Shown here: positions 1 to 6,445 of the stretch, one piece after another
How the letters are laid out: the number at the start of each line of letters is the position of its first letter
Position numbering within the stretch: position 1 is the first letter of the stretch
NCBI GenBank assembly: GCA_945901215.1
Contig: CAMDKE010000074.1
Coordinates: 1 to 10,233 of the forward strand
Source of the DNA: Comamonas sp. lk
GTDB taxonomy: Bacteria; Pseudomonadota; Gammaproteobacteria; Burkholderiales; Burkholderiaceae_C
Length of the DNA stretch: 10,233 bases
Direction of reading: 5' to 3'
Position numbers and translations under genes: made by a program
The notes under the pieces: generated by a model
The model's database searches: none
Seen by the model: the letters and a program-made list of their open reading frames with translations, nothing else
Told to the model about the DNA's origin: nothing

Positions 1-159
1 CGCATCATTTTCACTCGACGTTTTCACCTCCCAAGCAAAGCGGCGGACGACTGCTGTGGCGAATTTAAGGGATTTCTTTAAGTCTTCGAGGATCCATGCC
101 AAGGGACTCCTGTCGATGGCAAACGCGTTGACCTCGGTTCCCAGAATAGATTGATCCAT
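1..159 (-). CDS. chpA: ChpA/PilL-type hybrid histidine kinase, N-terminal fragment (runs off the window)
   Basis: Only the first 53 codons are in the window and the frame is still open at position 1. The product begins MDQSILGTEVNAF. It contains SPLAWILEDLKKSL followed by a short helix with VVRRF, which resembles the conserved start of betaproteobacterial ChpA/PilL proteins (typically 'GPLAWVLDELRKSL'). In that family this region opens a very long CheA-like kinase with several Hpt domains, a CheW-like domain and a receiver. It phosphorylates PilG and PilH to control type IV pili. It starts 42 bp after the pilJ stop and in the same frame; ATG at 157-159 is the only ATG in that gap, with a weak GGGA 10 bases upstream. 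Position as last gene after pilG-pilH-pilI-pilJ supports the call. The catalytic domains are not visible here, so the name rests on this short match and on synteny. Confidence 0.85.
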   Translation of the reverse strand, partial: MDQSILGTEVNAFAIDRSPLAWILEDLKKSLKFATAVVRRFAWEVKTSSENDA

Positions 160-201
160 TGCCAATGTTTCCCAATCCGCCCATGCCGTTACAGGTGAGC
201 A

Positions 202-2463
202 CTACGCAATCTTGAAACGTGAAACAGAGTTACGCAGTTCCTGAGCCATGCGAGAGAGTTCGCGTACTTGACCAGCGGTTGCACGGGTTCCCTCACCAGT
301 CTGTTCCGTAACCACGAAGATTTTTTGAATGTTCTGCGCAACGGAGTCGGCTAGTGCCGCCTCGGTAGAAGCTGCCCTCGATATCTGGTCGATACGGTCA
401 GCCACACTACGGGATACACGGTCAATTTCGGACAAGGCAGTCCCTGCGGCATCTGACAGCTTTCCGCCCTCCACCACACCCTGCGCGGAGCGCTCCATGG
501 CGCTCATCGCATTACTGGTATCGGTCTGAATTGCTTTAACCAATGCTGCGATTTGTTGGGTCGCAGCCGCCGATCGTTCGGCAAGCCGTTGAACTTCTTC
601 GGCCACCACAGAGAATCCGCGCCCAGCCTCCCCTGCTGACGCAGCTTGTATCGCTGCGTTGAGGGCCAAGACGTTGGTCTGCTCCGTAATGTCGGAAATC
701 AACTCGGTTATTTCACCAACTTCCTGCGATGACTCGCCAAGTCGTTTTATGCGTTTGGAGGTTTCCTGAATTTGGTCGCGCAAAACATTCATGCCATCAA
801 TGGTGTTTTGCACCGCACTGAGCCCCGTTTGAGCTGCTTGAAGCGATTGCCTCGCGACAACGGCGGATTCCTGTGCACGATCAGAAACTTCGTTGATCCG
901 GGCCGCCATCTCCACTACCGACTGCCCTGTACTACGAATCTCTACGAGTTGCTGATTGGACTTGATCAACAGCGCAGCAGACGCCACATCCACGTTTGAA
1001 GTGGTTTTCACCACTTGATCAACCGTTCCTTGGACATTGAGTACCAGGGTGCGCAACTCTTCGACGGTGTAATTCACTGAGTCGGCGATGGCCCCGGTGA
1101 TGTCTTCGCTGACTGTAGCTTCCTGGGTCAAATCACCTTCCGCTACGCTCTGCAGCTCGTTCATGAGTCGCAAAATGGCGGTCTGATTGGCATCGTTCAT
1201 GCGCTGGAGATCACGCTCTTTCCTTTGAGCTTCGGCGCGCAGTTCCTCCGCACTCTTGCGTCTGCTTTCAGCTGCGACTTGACGAATCCGACTATCTTTC
1301 AGTTGAACGTAGATCATGCCGATGGCAGCCAAAATAGCGATTGAAGCGGTCAATATTCGTGCGAGCCATATTGCAGAATCGACCTTCGCACTCTCGGACA
1401 AACCAGACTGGAGCCCTTCGAGTTGGTCCCTTAGAAGCTCGCTTTCTGCCACAAGCGACCTTTGGGCGTCACGCGCGGCCGCGAGTCCTTGCAAGTTGTC
1501 TAGCAGTGCGCTGGCTTGCATCCGCGTCTCTTCGTACATTTCAATGAGCGCCAAGAGTTGATCGCGCGTTCCTTTGTCTTGTGTTGCATTGATGCGCAAC
1601 TCCGCGCTGCCGTCCAGGAGTCCCGCAGCGATATCACGAAACGAATTCAGGTCTTTTCCCAACAGAAATACCGCCTCTGCGCTAACGCCCATCGTTGTCA
1701 TGAACTCATTGGAGGACTTTCCGATACGTTGGGTCAGGGTGGACAACTCGCCAATGGCTGATATTTCCGCTGGTGAAGCAGACTGCTGCTGCTTAAGTGC
1801 AGAGATATTCTTCGTGAGATCAAGCAACTCTTCAGACCTGCGATTCACAAGAAGCAAGGCGGCGCCCATCTGCATAAGGGTTTTCTGCTGCGCCCCAATC
1901 GTATTGGCATTGGCTTCAGATCGCTCAGTCAGCGCGGCCAGTTTTTCGACGACGCTTTGATATTCCGGCCCTAGCGGTTCCACTTTGACAACCGGATCCC
2001 CAGATTGCAGTACGTTGACCGCTTTCACTAATAGCTCCGCGCTACCGGCTAGATCAGCAAACGCGCTTTCATTGCCTGTTAATGCCTGCGTTGCGGCTTT
2101 TGCCAGGCGCTCTGACTGGAGCAAGGACTGGCCGGTGGCTTTCAAATAGTGAGTGCTTGCATCAGACTGGCTCAAAGTCATGTACACAAGGACGCCGAGT
2201 GCAATCAGCGCTGCACCAAATATTCCGCCGAGAATTGATTGGTGTTGCCCAAGCGTTCTCGACCCCAGTAATGGCATCGAAAGCATGGAAGATGTATCCC
2301 ATTGGGACAAATTCGGTCCATCGGGGTTCGCGGGCTTTTCCTTCGCAGAGGATGGTCTGGGGCCACCCGCTGCATCATCCGGCCACGTAAATCCATCTAA
2401 GGTTTGACCTTGATGGTATTTTACGTCCGCCGATTGGTCCAGAATTGATGGGTCTGTCGACAT
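202..2463 (-). CDS. pilJ: Type IV pilus methyl-accepting chemoreceptor PilJ
   Basis: This is the transmembrane chemoreceptor of the Pil-Chp system, which signals through PilI to the ChpA kinase at the cell pole. The protein has 753 residues from the ATG at 2461-2463. It has an unusually long, polar cytoplasmic N-terminus of about 76 residues, then TM1 (about 77-97), a helical periplasmic part of PilJ type (about 98-364), TM2 (about 365-388), a HAMP-like linker and a long coiled-coil signalling domain. The receptor hairpin tip is unmistakable at about 592-624, with NVLALNAAIQAASAGEAGRG, the PilJ version of the canonical MCP motif. The C-terminus (SRFKIA) lacks a CheR-tethering pentapeptide. 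An in-frame TTG at 2481 would add six residues and overlap pilI. The ATG at 2463 is preferred because AAAGGG lies 7 bases upstream and the start falls 11 bp after the pilI stop. Confidence 0.95.
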   Translation of the reverse strand: MSTDPSILDQSADVKYHQGQTLDGFTWPDDAAGGPRPSSAKEKPANPDGPNLSQWDTSSMLSMPLLGSRTLGQHQSILGGIFGAALIALGVLVYMTLSQSDASTHYLKATGQSLLQSERLAKAATQALTGNESAFADLAGSAELLVKAVNVLQSGDPVVKVEPLGPEYQSVVEKLAALTERSEANANTIGAQQKTLMQMGAALLLVNRRSEELLDLTKNISALKQQQSASPAEISAIGELSTLTQRIGKSSNEFMTTMGVSAEAVFLLGKDLNSFRDIAAGLLDGSAELRINATQDKGTRDQLLALIEMYEETRMQASALLDNLQGLAAARDAQRSLVAESELLRDQLEGLQSGLSESAKVDSAIWLARILTASIAILAAIGMIYVQLKDSRIRQVAAESRRKSAEELRAEAQRKERDLQRMNDANQTAILRLMNELQSVAEGDLTQEATVSEDITGAIADSVNYTVEELRTLVLNVQGTVDQVVKTTSNVDVASAALLIKSNQQLVEIRSTGQSVVEMAARINEVSDRAQESAVVARQSLQAAQTGLSAVQNTIDGMNVLRDQIQETSKRIKRLGESSQEVGEITELISDITEQTNVLALNAAIQAASAGEAGRGFSVVAEEVQRLAERSAAATQQIAALVKAIQTDTSNAMSAMERSAQGVVEGGKLSDAAGTALSEIDRVSRSVADRIDQISRAASTEAALADSVAQNIQKIFVVTEQTGEGTRATAGQVRELSRMAQELRNSVSRFKIA

Positions 2464-2474
2464 GTGCTTACCCT

Positions 2475-3002
2475 TTAACAAACGCTGATATCCAAAAACT
2501 CGGGGTTCCGCGCAAGTATCTGCAAATCACACGATTGCCATACACGTCCCGTTTTGTCCTCATAGCAGTGGGAGTAATACGCAGGCGCCCCAGATGCAGA
2601 GGGTTTCGATGCAACAAATGCATCACTACCCTTCAACCCCACCACCTCGTCTACCTGCAAAGCGCAATTCACTTCGAATTGTTCATTGATCGAGATGGCC
2701 ATGCTGCTGTCTTCACGCCAAGAAAGTGCCGGTGCAGCGCTGCGCGTGAATTGGCCAAACTCAATAACACCCAACAGCCCACCACGGACGGTGAGCACAC
2801 CCAAGAACCAAGGCTTTGTAAATGGAACCGGTTGCAGGTTGAATACAGGAAGTATTTCACCGGCTTGACGCAGTGAAAACAAGTAGTGCTTCCCGGCTGT
2901 CCGTACAGCCAACCAATCGGCCACGCCGCCTTTTTCTTGAACCAACTGCAAGCGATTTGCCAACCGGTCCTGCAGCTCCCGAATTACGGCCCTGTGCACC
3001 AT
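2475..3002 (-). CDS. pilI: CheW-like adaptor protein PilI
   Basis: This 175-residue soluble protein is the CheW-type scaffold expected to couple the PilJ receptor to the ChpA kinase. The CheW fold is visible from about residue 30: 'DWLAVRTAGKHYLFSL', then the strand-turn segment 'FLGVLTVRGGLLGVIEF' (67-82), which is the family's most recognisable motif (G-x-x-x-x-R-G-x-x). It continues to about residue 160 with 'ALQVDEVVGL', another typical CheW strand. ATG is at 3000-3002, three bases after the pilH stop, so translation is probably coupled. A GGTGGG stretch at the end of pilH can act as the ribosome binding site. The gene order between pilH and pilJ is the standard one. The function is inferred from family and operon position; no residue looks abnormal. 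Confidence 0.93.
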   Translation of the reverse strand: MVHRAVIRELQDRLANRLQLVQEKGGVADWLAVRTAGKHYLFSLRQAGEILPVFNLQPVPFTKPWFLGVLTVRGGLLGVIEFGQFTRSAAPALSWREDSSMAISINEQFEVNCALQVDEVVGLKGSDAFVASKPSASGAPAYYSHCYEDKTGRVWQSCDLQILARNPEFLDISVC

Positions 3003-3005
3003 GCG

Positions 3006-3377
3006 CTACCCACCGTCCAATGACTTGATTCGCGCAAGCAGCAGCGCGGGGCTAACCGGTTTGGTTAGATAGTCAGCAGCACCTTGGCGAATGCCCCAGA
3101 TTCGATCGGTTTCTAGGGATTTGCTACTACAAATGATGATCGGTATGTGCGCATATTCAGGCGACCGAGAAACTGCACGGGTGAGTTGAAATCCATTTCT
3201 TCCCGGCAACACAACATCCATCAATATGAGGTCGGGGTGTGATGCTTCCAATGAGGCAAACGCCTGCTCTGCGTTTTCTGCGCTGCATACAGCGTATCCA
3301 CTGTTTATCAGGATTTCCGTTAGGTACATCGTCTCAGTCTTTGAGTCATCAACCACTAGGACTGTCTTTATCGCCAT
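3006..3377 (-). CDS. pilH: CheY-like response regulator PilH
   Basis: This is a single-domain receiver of 123 residues with no output domain. Visible receiver features are the acidic pair D10/D11 (VLVVDDSK), the phospho-acceptor D54 in LILMDVVLPG, S84/S85 in IIICSS and the conserved K107 in YLTKP. In the Pil-Chp system PilH is the second CheY, usually linked to pilus retraction or to draining phosphate from the kinase. The open frame extends upstream to 3608, but that part is only the shadow of pilG. The start is the ATG at 3375-3377, which shares one base with the pilG stop (TAATG), so translational coupling is expected. AGGGG lies 8 bases upstream. PilG versus PilH assignment follows sequence wording and gene order. 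Confidence 0.93.
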   Translation of the reverse strand: MAIKTVLVVDDSKTETMYLTEILINSGYAVCSAENAEQAFASLEASHPDLILMDVVLPGRNGFQLTRAVSRSPEYAHIPIIICSSKSLETDRIWGIRQGAADYLTKPVSPALLLARIKSLDGG

Positions 3378-3778
3378 TACGCAACCCCTTGAAAAGGTAC
3401 GCCATACTGTTGCACCGCATGCAGTATCTGGGTTTTTGTGAATGGCTTGGTGAGGTAATCTTGCGCGCCGACGATTCGTCCCCGCGCCCGATCGACAACA
3501 CCATCTTTGGATGAAAGCATGACCACCGGAACCGATGCAAAGCGGGAGTTGCTTTTGATGATGGCGCAAGTCTGGTACCCGTCGAGCCGTGGCATGGAAA
3601 TATCGCAAAAGATCAAATCCGGCTGGTGTTCATAGACCTTGCTCAACGCGTCGATTCCATCCTCGGCCAGAAAGACGTCGTGACCGCCCTGCTTCAGAAA
3701 AAACTCTGCACTACGCCGAATGGTATTGCTGTCATCCACTACCAAAATGCGTCCTGAATATTCCGCTGTGTGTTCCAT
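3377..3778 (-). CDS. pilG: CheY-like response regulator PilG
   Basis: This single receiver domain of 133 residues is the first gene of the Pil-Chp operon. Motifs are D15/D16 (ILVVDDSNTIRRSAE), phospho-acceptor D59 in LIFCDISMPRLDGYQTC, S89/S90 in VVMLSSKDG and K111 in YLTKPFTK. The phrases DDSNTIRRSAE, MPRLDGYQTC and DRARGR are characteristic of PilG. In this family phosphorylated PilG promotes pilus extension. Two adjacent ATGs (3779-3781 and 3776-3778) are possible starts. AAGG sits 3 bases before the first and 6 before the second, so the second is preferred; the difference is one Met. An in-frame extension to 3853 is rich in Arg and Gly, is not part of the family, and is ignored. The gene overlaps pilH by one base. 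No clear promoter was identified upstream. Confidence 0.94.
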   Translation of the reverse strand: MEHTAEYSGRILVVDDSNTIRRSAEFFLKQGGHDVFLAEDGIDALSKVYEHQPDLIFCDISMPRLDGYQTCAIIKSNSRFASVPVVMLSSKDGVVDRARGRIVGAQDYLTKPFTKTQILHAVQQYGVPFQGVA

Positions 3779-4648
3779 CATTGACCTTCGTTTACCTGCG
3801 TTTGACCCGTTCCCGCGGTCCGCCTGCCGTGCACCATGCATGCTTTTTTCCAACGCTGGGGTGGTGAGAATCGCCTGTCAAAATTTGTCACGCCTATCCA
3901 ATATCCAATTACTGATTTTCTAGTTCTGTCCGGTGAAAGTTCTAAAGCTAGTCTCGAAGGATGTTACAGTAAATTTTGGCAATCATTGCCTAAATAAACA
4001 AAATTGTTCCCCCGAATGAATTGCCCTGCATGACCCGACGCAGTTGATGGTTTCACACATGCGGCGTGCGGTGAAGTCCCTCGCACATGGGCTCTTGTGG
4101 CCGACTATCACCACGGCAGTGCTTGCCTGCCAAGGTTCGAGCTCCCCCATTGGCCGCTCCTGTACCGAAAGCGGTTGAGGCGCCAAAGCATGCGGCATGC
4201 CCTTTTTCAATTTCCGGCTGGCGCAATTTGGAAGCCTGGTGGTCTCTGAGGTGCTTGAGGTAGCTGCTTGGTACTTTAGTCAGCACTTGGCGGTAGACGA
4301 CCCGACTGTGTATGGGCAGAACAGAAAGTACCAGCGAGTTTTGGGTGCCAAGTTGGACACGTGCCTCTGGCCGCTGGGCTGGGACGCTGGCGCACGCAGG
4401 CTCGAGCGCAAGAGCTTTGTCGTCGACGCACCACGCTGCACGCCAACAGCTCGACGGGCAGTGCCGCCTGGTCATATCCATACATTCTTTTGCGTCTGTA
4501 GGCGCTGAGTTGCCCTTTCGGAATGCCCCTGTATTGTGCGAAAAGTATCACCAACCCAAATCCAAAATGCTGGTCAAGGGGCTGGGGGTGGGCCACGCTT
4601 ACACTTAAACCCCAATCACAAGTGCCATTGGCCAAGGCAAAGCAACCC
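3779..4648. other. 870-bp divergent spacer between pilG and hemE, no convincing gene
   Basis: Open frames here (for example 4053-4481 minus and 4197-4508 plus) overlap one another, are rich in Cys, Arg and Trp, show no recognisable domain and have no good ribosome binding site. I treat them as chance frames. The pilG-proximal part (about 3870-4020) is AT-rich and probably holds the pil operon promoter. It contains a perfect 13-bp palindrome at 3978-3990. The part from about 4020 to 4500 is GC-richer, with several GCATGC-like repeats around 4188-4200, and could be the decayed remains of a gene or insertion. Near hemE a weak promoter-like pair TTGCCC (4510-4515) / TATTGT (4532-4537, 16-bp spacer) can be seen, but the evidence is thin. 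Confidence 0.5.
3978..3990. promoter_or_regulatory. Perfect 13-bp palindrome GGCAATcATTGCC upstream of the pil operon
   Basis: Two 6-bp arms (GGCAAT / ATTGCC) surround a single central base. The site lies 200 bp upstream of pilG in the AT-rich part of the spacer, flanked by AAATTTT and TAAATAAA. The symmetry suits a dimeric regulator. It could equally be chance, and no regulator is named. The spacing does not fit a sigma-54 promoter. Confidence 0.3.
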
Positions 4649-5812
4649 ATGACAACGACCCACCCCCTGCACACCACCGACGCTTTAGCGGCTGCGTTCT
4701 CAGGCCTGCAGAACGACACGTTTATGCGTGCCTGTTTGCGCCACGCTACGCCCTACACCCCTTTGTGGTTGATGCGCCAGGCCGGTCGCTACCTGCCCGA
4801 GTACCGCGCTACACGCGCCAAAGCAGGCAGCTTCATGGGTTTGGCCACGAACCGTGACTACGCCACCGAAGTCACGCTACAGCCCTTGGAGCGCTACCCC
4901 TTGGACGCTGCCATTTTGTTTAGCGACATCCTGACCGTTCCGGACGCCATGGGCTTAGGACTGAGTTTTGCGCTGGGGGAGGGGCCGCGTTTTGCCCATC
5001 CGGTGCGTGACGAAGCCGCTGTGAACCAGCTTCAAGTGCCCGATATGGAAAAGCTGCGCTACGTATTTGATGCAGTCAGCTCCATCCGCAAGGCCCTCAC
5101 GCAGCCCGACGGAAAGAGCCGTGTACCACTGATCGGTTTTTCTGGCAGTCCCTGGACCCTGGCGTGCTACATGGTCGAAGGTGCCGGTTCCGACGACTAC
5201 CGGCTGGTTAAATCCATGCTGTATTCCAGGCCGGACCTGATGCATCGCATTTTGGCAGTCAACGCCGACGCAGTGGCTGCTTACCTCAACGCACAGATTG
5301 ACGCGGGTGCTCAAGCCGTTATGGTGTTTGATAGCTGGGGGGGCGTGCTTGCCGATGGGGCATTCCAGGCCTTCAGCCTTGCCTACACGGCGCGCGTGTT
5401 GGCCCAACTCAAGCGCCAAGGTCCGCAAGGGCAAGCCATTGCGCGCATTGTGTTTACCAAGGGCGGCGGGCTCTGGCTGCAAGAGATGGGCAGCCTTGAC
5501 TGCGATGTGCTGGGGCTCGATTGGACGGTGAACTTGGGCGCAGCGCGCGCGGCGGTGGGCGGTGTTGCCAACGGCCCTGGCAAAGCCCTGCAAGGCAATA
5601 TTGACCCCAACGTGCTGTTTGCGCCGCCGGCGCAGATCGCAACCGAAGTTGCGCGGGTTCTCGACAGTTTTGGCGCCCCGCACAAGGGCCATGGCCTAGG
5701 GCCCACACATATTTTCAATCTGGGCCACGGTATCAGCCAGCACACGCCCCCTGAACATGTGGCGGCATTGGTCGAATCGGTTCACAGCCACTCGCGGGCT
5801 TTGCGGACCTGA
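4649..5812 (+). CDS. hemE: Uroporphyrinogen decarboxylase HemE
   Basis: This cytoplasmic enzyme removes the four acetate carboxyl groups of uroporphyrinogen III to give coproporphyrinogen III in haem synthesis. The protein has 387 residues, slightly longer than usual because of a N-terminal extension of about 20 residues before QNDTFMRACLR. Both family signatures are present: PLWLMRQAGRYLPEY (38-52) with substrate-binding R43 and R47, and IGFSGSPWTLACYMVEG (162-178) with Y174. D93 in FSDIL is the conserved catalytic Asp. The C-terminal NLGHGISQHTPPEHV (357-371) carries the conserved His. The open frame begins at 4523, but ATG 4649-4651 is the first sensible start; AAGG is 11 bases upstream, so ribosome binding is weak. 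The next gene is priA, 756 bp downstream. No clear terminator follows, only a 6-bp hairpin over the stop codon without a T-tract. Confidence 0.96.
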   Translation: MTTTHPLHTTDALAAAFSGLQNDTFMRACLRHATPYTPLWLMRQAGRYLPEYRATRAKAGSFMGLATNRDYATEVTLQPLERYPLDAAILFSDILTVPDAMGLGLSFALGEGPRFAHPVRDEAAVNQLQVPDMEKLRYVFDAVSSIRKALTQPDGKSRVPLIGFSGSPWTLACYMVEGAGSDDYRLVKSMLYSRPDLMHRILAVNADAVAAYLNAQIDAGAQAVMVFDSWGGVLADGAFQAFSLAYTARVLAQLKRQGPQGQAIARIVFTKGGGLWLQEMGSLDCDVLGLDWTVNLGAARAAVGGVANGPGKALQGNIDPNVLFAPPAQIATEVARVLDSFGAPHKGHGLGPTHIFNLGHGISQHTPPEHVAALVESVHSHSRALRT

Positions 5813-5945
5813 AACCTGCTCGGTTTCCCACCATAGGGATGGGCACCTTTCAAGGCCGATTGCCGACTTGTGCACAAAATTCGAATCAATTGAAAAACGG
5901 AACACTGCTTTGAGCAAGGACTATGCCCAAGAATGCAAGCCTATC

Positions 5946-5958
5946 TAAGTCGTTGATT
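5946..5958 (-). promoter_or_regulatory. IHF-consensus site (module 1, left)
   Basis: Read on the minus strand it is AATCAACGACTTA, which fits WATCAANNNNTTR at every defined position. It abuts the AT-rich block, which also suits IHF. Confidence 0.55.
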
Positions 5959-6041
5959 TGTATAAAAATATTTTTTTGCATCATTTCAAGGCAGGCTGTC
6001 AAAACCCTTGATTCTTTAGGCTTTTTTGTGTCCCGAAGGCA

Positions 6042-6066
6042 GATATCAACAAAGTTATCCACAGAA
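6042..6066 (+). repeat. 25-bp perfect direct repeat, copy 1, carrying a DnaA box
   Basis: The unit starts GATATCAACAAAG and ends TTATCCACAGAA. It is identical to 6380-6404 over all 25 bases. The upstream half, ATATCAACA, resembles a weak DnaA site (two mismatches) lying 12 bp start-to-start from the perfect box and on the same strand. Confidence 0.9.
6055..6063 (+). promoter_or_regulatory. DnaA box TTATCCACA (module 1)
   Basis: Exact match to the strongest E. coli box (R1/R4 type). It sits in the context AAAG-box-GAAAGATC, similar to the surroundings of E. coli R4. Confidence 0.8.
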
Positions 6067-6094
6067 AGATCGGCTAAGGGAGTCCCTTTATACG

Positions 6095-6107
6095 AATCAA
6101 TCACTTA
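6095..6107 (+). promoter_or_regulatory. IHF-consensus site (module 1, right)
   Basis: AATCAATCACTTA fits WATCAANNNNTTR at every defined position. It lies 32 bp after the DnaA box, with the opposite orientation to the left site. Confidence 0.55.
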
Positions 6108-6206
6108 CACGGTATTCGGATATTTTTCATCAACACGCAAGCCCATTGAATTGAGATGTTGCTGGCTCAACCCTTGGGCAGGTGCCGCAGTGCGAGGGCG
6201 ATGGAC

Positions 6207-6215
6207 TTATACACA
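6207..6215 (+). promoter_or_regulatory. DnaA box TTATACACA between the modules
   Basis: Exact match to the E. coli R2 box and to TTWTNCACA. It is followed by TTTTTGATAAG, so CTTAT/ATAAG half-sites flank it. It lies between the two modules and has no duplicate. Confidence 0.7.
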
Positions 6216-6283
6216 TTTTTGATAAGCCACTCGGCGATGGCCTTCAGCGCAGCTCCATCCTGCTACAAATCCGGGAGCACATA

Positions 6284-6296
6284 CAAGTCATTGATT
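6284..6296 (-). promoter_or_regulatory. IHF-consensus site (module 2, left)
   Basis: Read on the minus strand it is AATCAATGACTTG, which fits WATCAANNNNTTR at every defined position. It is exactly 338 bp from its module 1 partner. Confidence 0.55.
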
Positions 6297-6379
6297 TTTA
6301 ACAGATTTTTAATTTGCTCAATTTCTGAGCAAACCGATTGCTAGCCCGCATTGCCACTGGAACGGTCCTGCTTTGCAGC

Positions 6380-6404
6380 GATATCAACAAAGTTATCCAC
6401 AGAA
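6380..6404 (+). repeat. 25-bp perfect direct repeat, copy 2, carrying a DnaA box
   Basis: Identical to 6042-6066. The bases on both sides differ between the copies (A/C before, A/T after), so the repeat ends are sharply defined. Confidence 0.9.
6393..6401 (+). promoter_or_regulatory. DnaA box TTATCCACA (module 2)
   Basis: Exact match to the strongest E. coli box and in the same orientation as the box at 6055-6063, 338 bp away. It lies 168 bp upstream of the priA start. Confidence 0.8.
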
Positions 6405-6432
6405 TCTGGGGGCAATCCTGGGCTTCATTACA

Positions 6433-6445
6433 GATCAATGACTTA
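6433..6445 (+). promoter_or_regulatory. Near-consensus IHF site (module 2, right)
   Basis: GATCAATGACTTA fits WATCAANNNNTTR except for the first base (G instead of A/T). It is exactly 338 bp from its module 1 partner. It also contains a GATC. Confidence 0.5.

Larger units (their letters stand above)
5946..6107 (+). repeat. Origin-like module, copy 1
   Basis: In order: inverted IHF-consensus site (5946-5958), AT-rich block (5956-5977, a single G in 22 bases), a poorly conserved stretch, the 25-bp repeat (6042-6066) with a perfect DnaA box, a 13-bp palindrome AAGGGAgTCCCTT (6076-6088), and a direct IHF-consensus site (6095-6107). Aligned without gaps to copy 2 at an offset of 338 bp, the ends, the AT-rich block and the 25-mer match well. 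The stretch 6001-6040 matches at about chance level. Confidence 0.75.
6284..6445 (+). repeat. Origin-like module, copy 2
   Basis: The same order and exact spacing as copy 1: inverted IHF-consensus site (6284-6296), AT-rich block (6294-6315) with two GATTTTTAA units 11 bp apart, an 8-bp inverted repeat (6313-6333), the 25-bp repeat (6380-6404) with a perfect DnaA box, and a direct near-consensus IHF site (6433-6445). It ends 123 bp before the priA start codon. Similarity to copy 1 stops outside these limits. Confidence 0.75.

Noticed and set aside
3853..3881. TTGACA on the minus strand (3876-3881) as the -35 box of a pilG promoter
   Set aside because: The sequence 16-18 bp further on (CAGCGT region) does not resemble a -10 box.
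4130..4155. T-arm-like GGTTCGAGCTCC resembling the 3' part of a tRNA
   Set aside because: No acceptor, D or anticodon stems could be fitted upstream, so there is no support for a tRNA, tmRNA or integration site.
4053..4508. Overlapping open frames on both strands (4053-4481 minus, 4197-4508 plus, 4276-4719 minus)
   Set aside because: No recognisable domain, unusual Cys/Trp/Arg content, no good ribosome binding site, and none excludes the others. One runs into hemE in antisense.
4955..5692. 245-codon open frame antisense to hemE
   Set aside because: A shadow of a strongly supported gene in GC-rich DNA, with no domain and His/Gln-rich composition typical of antisense frames.
5811..5827. GAAACC-TGCTC-GGTTTC hairpin at the end of hemE as a terminator
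   Set aside because: The stem is only 6 bp, it overlaps the stop codon and no T-tract follows.
5886..6344. Short open frames in the hemE-priA spacer
   Set aside because: They run through the DnaA/IHF blocks on both strands, have no ribosome binding site, and are not kept between the two modules.
5946..6445. Direct repeats as a CRISPR array or insertion-sequence ends
   Set aside because: There are only two copies, 338 bp apart, with internal blocks conserved at fixed spacing. No regular spacers, terminal inverted repeats or transposase are present.
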